From Rahnella sikkimica (GTDB lineage: Bacteria; Pseudomonadota; Gammaproteobacteria; Enterobacterales; Enterobacteriaceae): DNA of 64,000 nucleotides. The notes under the pieces are model-generated. The model was given only the letters and a program-made list of their open reading frames with translations. It did no database searches and was not told the DNA's origin. Both the position numbers and the translations under genes were made by a program. Below are positions 43,217-54,993 of the stretch, piece after piece (the stretch's first letter is position 1; every line of letters starts with the position of its first letter). Location of the stretch: NCBI RefSeq assembly GCF_002951615.1, contig NZ_CP019062.1, positions 1,798,001 to 1,862,000 of the forward strand, written 5' to 3'.

Positions 43217-43738
43217 CTATCGCATACGTCCGCGCGCCATCTGCAATTTATCAGAACTCAGCCGGATCGCATTCTGGCTCATGTGGCAATGTGTAATCGC
43301 AATCGCCAGCGCATCGGCGGCATCGGCCTGCGGATTGGCAGGCAGTTTCAGGATAGAACGCACCATGTGCTGCACCTGAGATTTTTCAGCAGCGCCAGTG
43401 CCGACAACCGTTTGTTTCACCTGCCGCGCGGCATATTCAAACACCGGCAAATCCTGGTTCACCGCAGCTACAATCGCCGCACCGCGCGCCTGTCCGAGCT
43501 TTAACGCGGAGTCCGCATTTTTCGCCATAAACACCGATTCGATGGCAAAAAAGTCGGGCTGAAACTGCGTAATAATTTCCGAAACGCCGGCATAAATTAA
43601 CTTCAAACGCCCCGGCATATCGTCAACGACGGTACGGATACAGCCGCTGCCCAGATAGCTGAGCTGACGGCCTGTCTGACGGATAATGCCATAGCCGGTG
43701 ATGCGTGAACCGGGGTCGATCCCCAGAATAATAGCCAT
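43217..43738 (-). CDS. ruvC: Holliday junction resolvase RuvC
   Basis: RuvC cuts Holliday junctions symmetrically. Its four acidic catalytic residues are seen as Asp8 (GIDPG), Glu67 (AIESVF), Asp139 and Asp142 (ADAADALA). Length 173 aa is as in E. coli. It sits between yebC and ruvA in the conserved order nudB-yebC-ruvC-ruvA-ruvB. Confidence 0.98.
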   Translation of the reverse strand: MAIILGIDPGSRITGYGIIRQTGRQLSYLGSGCIRTVVDDMPGRLKLIYAGVSEIITQFQPDFFAIESVFMAKNADSALKLGQARGAAIVAAVNQDLPVFEYAARQVKQTVVGTGAAEKSQVQHMVRSILKLPANPQADAADALAIAITHCHMSQNAIRLSSDKLQMARGRMR

Positions 43739-43847
43739 AGCCGCTCAACGCCTTGTGTTGTCGTTTTTTTAAGAAAGTGAGGGACAGTATAAACTGCTGA
43801 GGGATTTGAGAATAGCCAGCCGGTGGGAACCACCGGCTGCGGTGAGA

Positions 43848-44591
43848 TTACAGAGTTTCTGCGATCTCGTCGGAGATTTCACCGTTGTGGTAAACCTCTT
43901 GTACATCGTCACAATCTTCCAGCATGTCGATCAGGCGTAACAGTTTAGGTGCAGTTTCTGCATCCATATCGGCTTTGGTCGATGGAATCATGGTGACTTC
44001 TGCGGAATCCGCTTTGAAACCGGCGGCTTCCAGTGCGTCTTTCACTTCGCCCAGATTTTCCCAGGCAGTGAATACGTCGATGGCGCCATCGTCGTAAGAC
44101 AGGATATCCTCTGCGCCTGCTTCCAGCGCGGCTTCCATCAGCACATCTTCATCCAGGCCCGGTGCGAAAGTAATCACGCCTTTTTTGGAGAAGAGGTAAG
44201 AAACGGAACCGTCTGTGCCCAGATTACCACCGGTTTTGTTGAAGGCGTGACGCACTTCAGCCACGGTACGGTTGCGGTTGTCACTCAGACATTCGACCAT
44301 GATTGCCGAACCACCCGGACCGTAACCTTCATAAATGATGGTTTCCATGTTGGTGTCTTCGTCACCCCCGACGCCACGCGCAATGGCACGGTTCAGGGTA
44401 TCGCGGGTCATGTTGTTGGACAGTGCTTTATCAATTGCCGCACGCAGACGTGGGTTTGAACCCGCATCGCCGCCGCCCAGACGTGCAGCGGTAACCAGCT
44501 CACGAATGATTTTGGTGAAGATTTTGCCACGTTTAGAATCTTGCGCCGCTTTGCGGTGCTTGGTATTGGCCCACTTACTGTGACCTGCCAT
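43848..44591 (-). CDS. yebC: YebC/TACO1-family protein
   Basis: A 247-aa member of the YebC family, with the N-terminal signature [15 protein letters not shown] and [11 protein letters not shown]. Some members act as transcription regulators; newer work ties the family to translation of difficult peptide stretches. I chose ATG 44591, which gives the conserved N-terminus; an upstream start four codons earlier is not supported. It lies 25 bases downstream of nudB and about 110 upstream of ruvC. Confidence 0.95.
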   Translation of the reverse strand: MAGHSKWANTKHRKAAQDSKRGKIFTKIIRELVTAARLGGGDAGSNPRLRAAIDKALSNNMTRDTLNRAIARGVGGDEDTNMETIIYEGYGPGGSAIMVECLSDNRNRTVAEVRHAFNKTGGNLGTDGSVSYLFSKKGVITFAPGLDEDVLMEAALEAGAEDILSYDDGAIDVFTAWENLGEVKDALEAAGFKADSAEVTMIPSTKADMDAETAPKLLRLIDMLEDCDDVQEVYHNGEISDEIAETL

Positions 44592-44616
44592 AAATATCTC
44601 CAAAAAGTCTAAAGTC

Positions 44617-45063
44617 TTAACAGACCGAATAGTTTACAAATTCTTCAATCGCCTGCTGGTTGCTCGGGGAGACGGTCAGCGCTGCCGCTTCCGTTTTTCC
44701 CAGCCACCGGAACGCGTGATGTTCCGTAAGAACCACATCACGCTCATCGGGTAACGCCAGACAGAACCAATGTTCTTTATTACGGGTTACGCCGGGAGCA
44801 TAGCGATGGCGCAAATGCGCAAATATTTCAAAGTCCTCGCAGCGGTCACAATCCTGAAGCGCCAGGTTCTCACCCGCGATGTCGATACCGACCTCTTCCA
44901 TCACTTCACGCTGCGTGGTTTGACTCGGGGATTCCCCGCCTTCCAGACTGCCGGTCACCGACTGCCAGAAATTCGGGTCATCCTTTCGCTGGAGCATCAG
45001 CACCCTGCCGGTGTTTCTGGCGTAGATGACGCACAGTATCGACTCAGGACGCTTATAGCTCAT
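44617..45063 (-). CDS. nudB: Dihydroneopterin triphosphate pyrophosphohydrolase
   Basis: NudB removes pyrophosphate from dihydroneopterin triphosphate in folate synthesis. The Nudix box is complete ([22 protein letters not shown], residues about 38-59). Length is 148 aa against 150 in E. coli. Its ATG overlaps the aspS stop by one base (TAATG), so the two are probably coupled. yebC follows. Confidence 0.95.
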   Translation of the reverse strand: MSYKRPESILCVIYARNTGRVLMLQRKDDPNFWQSVTGSLEGGESPSQTTQREVMEEVGIDIAGENLALQDCDRCEDFEIFAHLRHRYAPGVTRNKEHWFCLALPDERDVVLTEHHAFRWLGKTEAAALTVSPSNQQAIEEFVNYSVC

Positions 45064-46859
45064 TAGTTATTCTCTGTATTTGTGTCTGGTGTCACTTCTT
45101 TTTTCGCGACAACCGCAATACCGAGTTCCAGCAAAGACGCCGGATTCGCGAAGCTGGGTGCTTCGGTCATCAGACAGGCGGCTGCCGTGGTTTTCGGGAA
45201 GGCGATAACGTCACGGATATTATCGGTACCGGTCAGAAGCATGACCAGGCGATCCAGACCAAATGCCAGACCGGCATGTGGCGGTGTGCCGTATTTCAGG
45301 GCGTCGAGCAGGAAGCCAAATTTCTCGCGCTGTTCATGTTCGTTAATGCCCAGAATGCTGAACACGGTCTGCTGCATTTCGCTGCGGTGAATACGCACGG
45401 AACCGCCGCCCACTTCGTAGCCGTTGATGACCATGTCGTACGCGTTCGCGATTGCGGAAACCGGGTTCGCCGCCAGTTCCTGCGCCGTCATTTCTTTCGG
45501 TGCGGTGAACGGGTGGTGCATGGCGCTGAGGCCGCCTTCGTCGGTGTCTTCAAACATCGGGAAGTCGATAACCCACAGCGGAGCCCACATGTCTTCGTGG
45601 GTGATTTTCAGGTCGCGGCCCACTTTCAGGCGCAGTGCGCCGATTGCGTCGGTCACAATCTTCGCGCTGGCTGCGCCGAAGAAGATCATGTCGCCGTCTT
45701 GCGCGCCGGTACGTTCAATCAGAGCAGACAACAAATCCGCATTGAGGAACTTCGCGACCGGGCTCTGAATGCCTTCCAGACCCTTGGCCACTTCGTTGAC
45801 TTTGATGTAAGCCAGGCCTTTCGCGCCGTAGATTTCGATGAATTTCGCGTACTCGTCGATTTGCTTACGGCTCAGCTGTGCGCCGCCCGGAACGCGCAAT
45901 GCCGCCACACGACCTTTCGGATCGTTTGCCGGATCGGCAAACACTTTGAACTCGATGTTTTTCATCAGGTCAGCCACATCAACCATTTCCATCGGGTTAC
46001 GCAGGTCTGGTTTGTCTGAACCGAAACGACGCATGGCTTCTGCGTAGGTCATGATCGGGAAATCACCCAGTTCTACGCCTTTGATTTCCTGCCACAGTTC
46101 GCGGGCCAGTTTCTCCATCACTTCGCGCACTTGTTCCGCGCTCATGAAAGAGGTTTCCACGTCGATCTGGGTAAATTCTGGCTGACGGTCAGCACGTAAA
46201 TCTTCGTCACGGAAGCATTTAACAATCTGATAGTAACGGTCAAAACCGGACATCATCAGCAACTGTTTGAACAGCTGCGGGGATTGCGGTAATGCATAGA
46301 ACTTGCCTTTGTGCACGCGGCTTGGCACCAGATAGTCACGCGCACCTTCCGGCGTGGCTTTGGTCAGCATCGGAGTTTCGATGTCGAGGAAGTCATGGCT
46401 GTCCATGAAACGACGCACGAAGCTGGTGATTTTTGCGCGCGCTTTCAGGCGGTTAGCCATCTCAGGGCGACGCAAATCCAGATAGCGGTATTTCAGACGC
46501 GCTTCTTCGGTGTTGACGTGGTTGGAGTCGAGCGGCAGCGCTTCTGAACGGTTGATGATGTTCAGCTGGCTGGCAAACACTTCCACTTCACCGGTCGCCA
46601 TGTCTTTGTTGAACTGGCTTTCAGGACGCGCACGGACGGTGCCGGTTAACTGAATGCAGAACTCGTTACGCAGTTCAGAAGCCAGTTTGTAGGCTTCCGC
46701 CTGGCCCGGGTCGAAGAAGACCTGAACGATACCTTCGCGGTCACGCATATCGATGAAAATCAAACCACCCAAATCGCGGCGACGGTTAACCCAGCCACAC
46801 AATGTCACTTCCTGGCCCACATTGGACGCATTCAGCTTTCCACAATATACAGTACGCAT
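45063..46859 (-). CDS. aspS: Aspartyl-tRNA synthetase
   Basis: AspS is a class II synthetase charging tRNA-Asp. It has the N-terminal OB-fold anticodon domain (to about 105), class II motif 1 and 2 ([41 protein letters not shown]) and motif 3 near the C-terminus ([15 protein letters not shown]). The bacterial GAD insertion domain is present at about 285-420. Length is 598 aa against 590 in E. coli; the extra residues form the C-terminal tail. It heads the aspS-nudB-yebC-ruvCAB stretch. Confidence 0.98.
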   Translation of the reverse strand: MRTVYCGKLNASNVGQEVTLCGWVNRRRDLGGLIFIDMRDREGIVQVFFDPGQAEAYKLASELRNEFCIQLTGTVRARPESQFNKDMATGEVEVFASQLNIINRSEALPLDSNHVNTEEARLKYRYLDLRRPEMANRLKARAKITSFVRRFMDSHDFLDIETPMLTKATPEGARDYLVPSRVHKGKFYALPQSPQLFKQLLMMSGFDRYYQIVKCFRDEDLRADRQPEFTQIDVETSFMSAEQVREVMEKLARELWQEIKGVELGDFPIMTYAEAMRRFGSDKPDLRNPMEMVDVADLMKNIEFKVFADPANDPKGRVAALRVPGGAQLSRKQIDEYAKFIEIYGAKGLAYIKVNEVAKGLEGIQSPVAKFLNADLLSALIERTGAQDGDMIFFGAASAKIVTDAIGALRLKVGRDLKITHEDMWAPLWVIDFPMFEDTDEGGLSAMHHPFTAPKEMTAQELAANPVSAIANAYDMVINGYEVGGGSVRIHRSEMQQTVFSILGINEHEQREKFGFLLDALKYGTPPHAGLAFGLDRLVMLLTGTDNIRDVIAFPKTTAAACLMTEAPSFANPASLLELGIAVVAKKEVTPDTNTENN

Positions 46860-47198
46860 AACGGTATCCTTTTGATCCCACTACCCGGCCTCATGGCGCA
46901 CAGGTACAGAAACGGTTATTCACTCTGGTCGCCCGCCGCAAAACTGTGCAGCGCGCGGAATGGGTTTTATTCGGGTCGAAAAAAGGCGGCTATTATAAAG
47001 GAATTTACGCCGCAGGATAAGTACGAACACATCAAGGCTGGCGCGGAAATTCGCGCATGTTGCTTGCTACACATAATTTAACAAAATTATCCCCATTTCG
47101 ACCCACGCGTTAGCATAGACTCCCGCTATCCCCTTTGTACACGCCGTTCATTCTTCCTTCCTCTATTTACCCACTTTGATAACCGGGAGCTAAACGCC
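46860..47198. other. Divergent aspS-yecD intergenic region (339 bases)
   Basis: A perfect TATAAT on the minus strand (46992-46997) is a candidate -10 for aspS, but the matching -35 is poor. The aspS leader would be about 130 bases. No plus-strand promoter for yecD stands out; its ribosome-binding site is GGGAG just before 47199. No credible ORF or RNA gene was seen. Confidence 0.45.
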
Positions 47199-47774
47199 AT
47201 GAAACTTGACCCTAAAACGACCGCTTTGGTGCTGATCGACTTACAGAAAGGCATTCTGCCGTTTGCCGGCGGTCCGCACACCGCGCAGCAGGTTCTGGAT
47301 AACGCCACTGAACTGGCAAACCGTTTCCGTAAACTGGGCTCGCCGGTTGTAATGGTACGCGTGGGCTGGTCCGACTCTTTTGACGAAGCGCTGAAACAGC
47401 CGGTTGACGTGCCCTCTGCTGCGCCGGAAGGCGGTTTACCGGCAAGCTGGTGGGAATTCCCGGAACAACTGGGCGTCACCGATAAAGACCTGCTGGTGGT
47501 TAAACGCCAGTGGGGCGCGTTCTACGGTACGGATCTGGATTTACAGCTGCGCCGTCGTGGTATTAAAAGCATCGTGCTGGCCGGTATTTCCACCAACATC
47601 GGCGTGGAATCCACCGCACGTAACGCCTGGGAACACGGCTATGAGCTGGTGATCGCCGAAGATGCCTGCAGCGCGCACAACAACGACCATCATCAGTCGA
47701 GCGTGCAGTTTATCTTCCCGCGCATCAGCCGCGTGCGCTCAACCGCCGAAGTACTTGCCGCGTTGCCGCAGTAA
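47199..47774 (+). CDS. yecD: Isochorismatase-family hydrolase YecD
   Basis: A 191-aa protein very like E. coli YecD (188 aa). It has the isochorismatase fold with Asp14 (LIDLQ) and the cis-peptide region [11 protein letters not shown]. The position of the catalytic Cys of nicotinamidases reads Gly ([10 protein letters not shown]), as in isochorismatases, so an amidase mechanism is unlikely. The substrate is unknown. It is followed by a terminator and then yecE, the E. coli order. Confidence 0.93.
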   Translation: MKLDPKTTALVLIDLQKGILPFAGGPHTAQQVLDNATELANRFRKLGSPVVMVRVGWSDSFDEALKQPVDVPSAAPEGGLPASWWEFPEQLGVTDKDLLVVKRQWGAFYGTDLDLQLRRRGIKSIVLAGISTNIGVESTARNAWEHGYELVIAEDACSAHNNDHHQSSVQFIFPRISRVRSTAEVLAALPQ

Positions 47775-47798
47775 CGTTACCCTGCCGGAATACCCCTG

Positions 47799-47826
47799 AC
47801 GCCGCCCGCACAGGCGGCGTTTTTTA
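47799..47826 (+). terminator. yecD terminator
   Basis: ACGCCGCC pairs with GGCGGCGT, 6-base loop, followed by TTTTTT, 25 bases after the yecD stop. It lies 24 bases before the yecE start, so yecE may depend on readthrough or its own promoter. Confidence 0.85.
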
Positions 47827-47849
47827 TGGAAAATCAAAGGAAACGCGGC

Positions 47850-48668
47850 ATGTTTATTGGTTTACCACAATGGCACCACAGCGCATGGGCCCGCATCGGG
47901 CTTCGCGATCTGGCGGATTACGCCCGGTATTTCAATTGTGTCGAAGGCAACACCACGTTTTATGCGTTGCCGAAACAGGACGTCGTGATGCGCTGGCGCG
48001 ATATGACACCCGAATCCTTCCGGTTCTGTTTCAAATTCCCGTCGGCCATCAGCCATAAAGCGGCGCTGGCTAACTGTCAGGAAGATGTCGATACGTTTTA
48101 CCGCACGCTGGAACCGCTCGGCGAACGCATCGGCCAGCTCTGGTTACAACTTCCTCCCGCTTTCGCACCCGCACATCTCGACCGTTTATGGCAATTTCTG
48201 GATGCCCTGCCCGCCGGTTTTGATTACGGCGTTGAAGTCCGCCATCCCGATTTTTTCGCCAAGGGCGATGCCGAGCGCGCGCTGAATCAGGGGCTACATC
48301 AGCGTGGCATTAACCGCACCATTCTCGACAGCCGTCCGGTTCACAGTTCGAAATCACTGACCGAAGCGGTGCTCGATGCCAAGCGCAAAAAACCGATTCT
48401 GCCGCTTCATGCCGTCGTGACTGCGACGCGCCCTATCGTGCGTTTTATCGGCGGTGATGTGCTGGAAGATAACCAGCCATTGTTCGCGCAGTGGGCAGCC
48501 AAGCTGGCAGCCTGGGAAACACAGGGGCTTTCTCCTTATTTATTTATCCATACGCCAGATTGCACCGACGCACCTCAGCAGGCGCGCAGTCTCTGGCCCC
48601 TGCTGCGGGCGAAAATCCCCGGCGTTCAGCCTGAGCCAGACTGGCCGGAACAGGACGCGCTGTTCTAA
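47850..48668 (+). CDS. yecE: DUF72-family protein YecE
   Basis: A 272-aa TIM-barrel-like DUF72 protein, same length as E. coli YecE and similar throughout (GLPQWHHSAW, CVEGNTTFYALP, EVRHPDFF). Function is unknown. I chose ATG 47850 with AAAGGA upstream; the ATG eight codons earlier falls inside the yecD terminator T run. Confidence 0.92.
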   Translation: MFIGLPQWHHSAWARIGLRDLADYARYFNCVEGNTTFYALPKQDVVMRWRDMTPESFRFCFKFPSAISHKAALANCQEDVDTFYRTLEPLGERIGQLWLQLPPAFAPAHLDRLWQFLDALPAGFDYGVEVRHPDFFAKGDAERALNQGLHQRGINRTILDSRPVHSSKSLTEAVLDAKRKKPILPLHAVVTATRPIVRFIGGDVLEDNQPLFAQWAAKLAAWETQGLSPYLFIHTPDCTDAPQQARSLWPLLRAKIPGVQPEPDWPEQDALF

Positions 48669-48777
48669 AGTTTTCCGGATTGTCTGACGACAGTTTTACG
48701 TCTTACCGCTATCATAGTGACGCAGTGAAGCAGGTCATTGCCCCATCGGATCACAGGGAATAACCAAGGAAGTCATC

Positions 48778-49173
48778 ATGATTAGCGCGTTATATGTCGT
48801 GCTTGCCGCCATACTTTTGATCAAACTCTCTTTTGATGTGGTACGTCTGAGAATGCAGTATCGCATTGCCACCGGCGACGGCGGCTCCTACGAACTGCAA
48901 ACGGCCATCCGCGTCCACGGCAACGCCGTCGAATACCTGCCAATAGGTTGTTTATTGCTGCTGTTTATGGAAATGAACGGTGCCGGCGTCTGGATGATCC
49001 ACGCCTGCGGATTGCTGCTGATTACCGGTCGTCTGTTCCACTACTACGGTTTAAAACATCGTGAATTCGCCTGGCGCCGCAACGGCATGGCCGCCACCTA
49101 CATCTCACTGGTGTTGATGGTTATCGCAAATATCGTCTATCTGCCGTGGTCCCAGTTTCTGACATTTGACTAG
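48778..49173 (+). CDS. yecN: MAPEG-family membrane protein YecN
   Basis: A 131-aa inner-membrane protein with four predicted helices. The MAPEG core is visible (RIHGNAVEYLPI-like segment at about 42-55, and GRLFHYYGL). E. coli YecN has the same length. MAPEG members include glutathione-dependent enzymes, but no activity is known for YecN. It stands between yecE and cmoA, as in E. coli. Confidence 0.93.
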   Translation: MISALYVVLAAILLIKLSFDVVRLRMQYRIATGDGGSYELQTAIRVHGNAVEYLPIGCLLLLFMEMNGAGVWMIHACGLLLITGRLFHYYGLKHREFAWRRNGMAATYISLVLMVIANIVYLPWSQFLTFD

Positions 49174-49237
49174 CTTTTCCGCCGTTTTTCACGGGCAGCG
49201 CCGCGCACAGGTATCTGCCCGCCTCAGTATCTGCTAA

Positions 49238-51000
<1,763 letters not shown>

Positions 51001-51009
51001 GCGCTGCTT

Positions 51010-51038
51010 TTTCCGCCAGGCGCACCGTCTGGCGGAAA
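51010..51038 (+). other. 3' hairpin after cmoB
   Basis: Perfect 10-bp stem TTTCCGCCAG/CTGGCGGAAA starting 9 bases after the cmoB stop. There is no T run, so it may be a 3'-end stabiliser rather than an intrinsic terminator. Confidence 0.5.
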
Positions 51039-51169
51039 CTTCACCTCCGCATTTTTATCCTGCTTTCTGCCTCGCCACGCTGTACATCCGGGATTAAAAA
51101 GGTCTAACCTTTCGGAATGGCTATCTGTTTGTTCTGACAGAGATCGTGGTTAACGTTTTGGGAGGATGT

Positions 51170-51373
51170 ATGAAATTCCCTAAAGGCAGTATCGTTCAAC
51201 ACAGATCCGGCGATATTAAAGGCACCGTGATGAATACGTTTGAGTCCGACAAGGAAATCGTGTCGTATTACGTTTCCTGGGAAGATGGCAGCAGCAGCCT
51301 GCATCAGGAAAACGAATTACATTGGGCCAATATTGATGTCGCCATCAAGATAAAAAACTTCTACGAAAAGTAG
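51170..51373 (+). CDS. Small protein of unknown function (67 aa)
   Basis: Not recognised. ATG 51170 has an excellent GGGAGG 4 bases upstream and gives 67 aa. The alternation of beta-strand-like segments (GSIVQHRSG, IKGTVMNTF, SYYVSWEDGSSSL) suggests a small SH3- or Tudor-like barrel, superficially like YodC. It ends with a basic stretch (IKIKNFYEK). It lies in the cmoB-cutC gap, where E. coli has torZ/torY, and is probably monocistronic. Confidence 0.65.
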   Translation: MKFPKGSIVQHRSGDIKGTVMNTFESDKEIVSYYVSWEDGSSSLHQENELHWANIDVAIKIKNFYEK

Positions 51374-51574
51374 CCAGCGCCTCTCTGACTGACATAAATC
51401 TCCCAAATTTATTCACCTTTTCCGGCCTTAAGATCAGGACTGACGGGCATCGTGCGCCAGGCCTTTGTAAAGCTTCCTGTTTTCGTGCTTTATCGTTGGA
51501 TTGATTCATACTATTTCGTGTATAAATTCGGCCAAAGTTATTCATCAGAACGCGAACCTGTCGCGGAGAAAAGT

Positions 51575-51691
51575 ATGCGCCGGAGAATCCGATTCCTTTT
51601 TGATCGTGCCGTGATTGTTTTAGGTCTTTTTGTCATGTGCCTGGTGGTTAAGGCCGGCATGTTTGGTGTGGCATATCTCACCTGGGGCTGA
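51575..51691 (+). CDS. Small single-span membrane protein (38 aa)
   Basis: Not recognised. From ATG 51575, with GGAG 6 bases upstream, the product has a basic start (MRRRIRFLFDR) and one hydrophobic helix (VIVLGLFVMCLVVKAGMFGVAYL). A longer reading from 51452 is open but has no ribosome-binding site. The pattern is that of small membrane proteins in enterobacteria. Codon signal is too short to judge. Confidence 0.45.
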   Translation: MRRRIRFLFDRAVIVLGLFVMCLVVKAGMFGVAYLTWG

Positions 51692-51800
51692 CACTTTCCT
51701 CACTAAATCATCACACTTATCTGTTTTGTAATCCCGATAACCTTTTTTAATGTAAAAGAAATGCTACTCTTCATAACCATTAAAATGACAAGGTTATGAA

Positions 51801-52046
51801 ATGTCTGACTCCCACGATAATCCGGACGTTCTTCTGCGCACAGCACAGGCTCTGGAGGCTGCAATTGCATTCAGCATTGCGTCTATTTCAATTAGCCTTC
51901 CTGATGTAAAAACAGAAGTTGTGGAATCTTTGCGCCGGAACGTGGCCGGCAGCGATAACCCGACCCCAACAAATGACGCCATTGAACACCTTGTCACCCT
52001 GATTGAAACAGCGGCAAAACCCGCTATAAACCGTAATTCAGAATAA
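51801..52046 (+). CDS. Small acidic protein of unknown function (81 aa)
   Basis: Not recognised. The ATG has AAGG 7 bases upstream. The sequence is predicted helical and mildly acidic, without cysteine or membrane segment. It contains LLRTAQALEAAIAFSIASISISL and IEHLVTLIETAAK helices. A promoter-like AT-rich stretch lies upstream at 51700-51790. It converges with cutC, sharing the hairpin region at 52044-52073. Confidence 0.55.
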   Translation: MSDSHDNPDVLLRTAQALEAAIAFSIASISISLPDVKTEVVESLRRNVAGSDNPTPTNDAIEHLVTLIETAAKPAINRNSE

Positions 52047-52073
52047 AAAAAGCCCCGCCAAAATGACGGGGCC
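52044..52073 (-). terminator. cutC terminator
   Basis: AGGCCCCGTCA pairs around with GGCGGGGCT on the minus strand, followed by TTTTTTT. It lies 60 bases past the cutC stop and may also serve the plus-strand small gene, though its plus-strand T tract is absent. Confidence 0.75.
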
Positions 52074-52132
52074 TGGTACTTGCGCAGGGCGACGCAATAA
52101 GGGCCGTAAGACCCGGTTAAATTTTGAGATTA

Positions 52133-52891
52133 TTACGCCGTGCGGGATATTTGATCGTCAAACTGCAATGTACTTTTCATTGCGGCAACAATATCACCGT
52201 CCACGCAATAACGACTGAATTCATCAAAATCGGTGTCGGAACTCATGGTGACACCGGCTTTGCGGTAGCGCATAGAAGAAGGAACCTGACGCCCTGCCGA
52301 GCTGTGTAATTCTGTCAGCCCGATATCGACAAACTTTTGCAGATTCGTCAGACGCACACCCGCGCCTGCCATAATGATAGGACCACGCGTGAGCTGATTC
52401 AGTTCCCGAAGCATCGGTAAACCCACTTCCGCATTTTGCTGCTGCCCGGAAGTCAGGATGCGCGCCACGCCTAGCTGAGTCAACTGCTCAAGCGCGATCT
52501 TCGGGTTCAGACACATGTCGAAAGCGCGGTGAAACGTCACCGCCATATCACCGCATAACGCCATCACTTCCCACATTCTTGGCATATCAATATGCCCTTC
52601 ACCATCGAGCATGCCGAGCACCAGACCGGGATAACCGAAATCGCGGATCATCGCGATATCACTTTTTAAAACATCAAATTCGCTTTGGCTATAGCAAAAG
52701 TCACCACCCCTCGGGCGTACAATCGGATGTACAGGGATCGTCACTTTTTCCCTCGCCAGTTTGAGGGTGCCGTAACTCGGCGTAATGCCGCCATCGGCCT
52801 GACTCGCGCACAATTCGACGCGATCTGCTCCGGCTTGTTCTGCTGTTAGCGCACAATCGACGCTGTAACAACACACTTCTAATTTAGTCAT
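52133..52891 (-). CDS. cutC: CutC family protein
   Basis: A 252-aa TIM-barrel protein, close to E. coli CutC (248 aa). The N-terminus [27 protein letters not shown] and [14 protein letters not shown] are diagnostic. It was first tied to copper tolerance, though the phenotype in E. coli has been attributed to a nearby small RNA-related effect. GAGAGGT precedes the ATG. It is divergent from the PatB-like gene. Confidence 0.93.
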   Translation of the reverse strand: MTKLEVCCYSVDCALTAEQAGADRVELCASQADGGITPSYGTLKLAREKVTIPVHPIVRPRGGDFCYSQSEFDVLKSDIAMIRDFGYPGLVLGMLDGEGHIDMPRMWEVMALCGDMAVTFHRAFDMCLNPKIALEQLTQLGVARILTSGQQQNAEVGLPMLRELNQLTRGPIIMAGAGVRLTNLQKFVDIGLTELHSSAGRQVPSSMRYRKAGVTMSSDTDFDEFSRYCVDGDIVAAMKSTLQFDDQISRTA

Positions 52892-53003
52892 GTGACCTCT
52901 CCTGAATACGGCATTATGCTACAACACTTGTCTGTAACCGGCCATGTCGCGTAGGCTTTGACATAGGCATTCCCGCCCAACTGCCTGCTTAGGAAAGCTA
53001 ACT

Positions 53004-54152
53004 ATGGCACTCAATTTTGATTTGCGGGTAGACCGCAGTCACAGTGATAGCGTTAAGTGGAATAAATATCATCAACAGGATGTGATTCCACTTTGGGTCG
53101 CCGATACCGACTTCACGTCCCCGCCGCAGGTCATTAAAGAGCTGCAACAACGCGTGGCAGAAGGTGTTTTTGGTTACGGTATTACGCCACCGGAACTGAT
53201 TGATATCGTGGTTAAAAGGTTGTCTGCCCTTTATGAGTGGAAGATTCAGCCAGACTGGATTGTCTGGCTTCCGGGTCTTGTCTGCGGGCTGAACGTGGCC
53301 GTGCGCGCCAACGTTGCGCCGCACGAAAGCAGCCTGATGCCGATGCCCATCTATCCCCCTTTTATGCAGGCCGCACAATCCGAAGGCCGGCAATGTAAAT
53401 CCATTCCGGTCGTTGAACAGCAACAACGCTGGGTAGCGGATTTTGCTACAGCCGAAAGCCAGCTTGATGGCGGCGAAAAACTGCTGATGTTGTGCAATCC
53501 GTATAATCCGGGCGGCACGGTTTATCGTCGCAATGAATTGCTGCAACAACAGGCATTCGCCAGTCGTCACAACCTGGTGGTGTGTTCCGATGAAATTCAT
53601 TGTGATCTGATTCTGGAACCCGGCCTGAAGCACATTCCTTTTGCCTCACTCAATGCCGATGCAGAACAACGCTCGATCACGCTGATGGCGCCGTCGAAAA
53701 CCTTCAATCTGGCCGGGCTGGGCGCGTCGATGGCGATCATCCCGAACCCTGACTTACGCCGGAAATTTCTCGACACCAGCAAAGGCATCGTGCCGCACGT
53801 CAATATTCTGGCGTATGTCGCGGCGACCGCCGCCTACCGCGACGGCGAAGCATGGCTTACCGCACAGCTCGACTATTTGCGCGAAAACAGGGATCTGGTG
53901 ACGTCACGCATCAACGCTATGCCCGGCTTACGCATGCTGGCACCCGAAGGTACCTACCTTGGCTGGATTGATGCCAGCGCATTGCGGGTGGAAGATCCGT
54001 ACCGTTTCTTTGTGGAAGCAGGTGTCGGTTTTTCCGGCGGAGCCGAATTCGGTGCGCCGATGTGCGTACGTCTCAATTTCGGCTGCCAGCGCGCCTTGCT
54101 GGAGAAAGCCCTGGACCGGATGGAAACCGCGCTGGAAAGGCTCGGGCGTTAA
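53004..54152 (+). CDS. MalY/PatB-type PLP-dependent cystathionine beta-lyase
   Basis: A 382-aa fold-type I PLP enzyme. The N-terminus (FDLRVDRSHSDSVKWNKY) and PLWVADTDF are typical of MalY/PatB C-S lyases. PLP Lys232 is in APSKTFNLAGL; NPYNPGG and SDEIHCDL are the PLP-contacting motifs. Members cleave cystathionine or cysteine conjugates; MalY also represses the maltose regulon, which cannot be inferred here. It lies between cutC and yecM, a place where E. coli has no such gene, so it may be an insertion in this lineage. Confidence 0.88.
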   Translation: MALNFDLRVDRSHSDSVKWNKYHQQDVIPLWVADTDFTSPPQVIKELQQRVAEGVFGYGITPPELIDIVVKRLSALYEWKIQPDWIVWLPGLVCGLNVAVRANVAPHESSLMPMPIYPPFMQAAQSEGRQCKSIPVVEQQQRWVADFATAESQLDGGEKLLMLCNPYNPGGTVYRRNELLQQQAFASRHNLVVCSDEIHCDLILEPGLKHIPFASLNADAEQRSITLMAPSKTFNLAGLGASMAIIPNPDLRRKFLDTSKGIVPHVNILAYVAATAAYRDGEAWLTAQLDYLRENRDLVTSRINAMPGLRMLAPEGTYLGWIDASALRVEDPYRFFVEAGVGFSGGAEFGAPMCVRLNFGCQRALLEKALDRMETALERLGR

Positions 54153-54718
54153 CCCTCTTCCCTTTCGCTGGCGACAATTTCTCGCAGGCTGTGCGGGTGG
54201 AATTTAATCGTCACTGACCCGTCAGTGACCGCCAGCGTTGGGTTAGGCAAACGCTCATTTTCCCCTTTGGGCGCACTCTGCTTCAGTTTTATACCGGGCG
54301 TCATTAGCGCTTCATCGGCAATCAGTGCCAGCGCCCGCGTATACAACTCTTCTTCTGCGCCCGGCAGCACAATCTCGATATGTTCCCAGCCTTCGTGCGA
54401 ATAACGCTTATCCCCCGGATAAGGCAACTCCACCAGATCAATGCTCAGCGGCCCGACCGTCAACGGCTCATCGAGTGTAAACAGACAGATTGGCCTCCCG
54501 TTAATCAGGGTTTCATTAAGCAGGCTGCCACACTTTGCCAGCCCGGTTTTCCAGCGATCGGCCGTCGTGTTCTGATGGCAGCGCACGGAAATATGATCGG
54601 CATGAAATTCACCCAGATTGATCTGCAACTTTGCAGCGAATGTCGTTAATACGTCGGAAAACCGCAACATATCGTCGACTAAATCCTGTAACTCAGGCAC
54701 ATGCTTCATGGCGGGCAT
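54149..54718 (-). CDS. yecM: VOC-superfamily protein YecM
   Basis: A 189-aa protein of the glyoxalase/VOC-like YecM family. The segments ADHISVRCHQNTTADRW, GWEHIEIVLPG and ERLPNPTLAVTDG match E. coli YecM (188 aa). Conserved His and Glu suggest a metal site; function is unknown. I chose ATG 54718, which aligns with the E. coli start; ATG 54709 is an alternative. It ends overlapping the convergent PatB-like gene by 4 bases. Confidence 0.92.
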   Translation of the reverse strand: MPAMKHVPELQDLVDDMLRFSDVLTTFAAKLQINLGEFHADHISVRCHQNTTADRWKTGLAKCGSLLNETLINGRPICLFTLDEPLTVGPLSIDLVELPYPGDKRYSHEGWEHIEIVLPGAEEELYTRALALIADEALMTPGIKLKQSAPKGENERLPNPTLAVTDGSVTIKFHPHSLREIVASEREEG

Positions 54719-54993
54719 CCTATCTCTTTTCGGTTTGCAGATCTTCAGGGTCGGGTAATTTACACAGCCTTTCATCCGGTTGCCAGAGACACGCCGCAGA
54801 ATCGCGCTTTCATGCCTTCAGGACGTGCGGCAATACTGACGCCGCAGGGCTAATATGATATAAACACGCATCATTTTTCAGTTCTCCCGCAGGGGGGGAC
54901 GCGTTAACAACCACATTCCCACCCTAAATCATTCGTGTTGCAGAAAAACTCTGCTGCCGAAAGATGACGGGGATATCGACTAAAGGTAATCCG

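Noticed and set aside
51010-51038. Intrinsic terminator after cmoB
   Set aside because: The stem is perfect but lacks a T run on either strand, so it is listed only as a hairpin.
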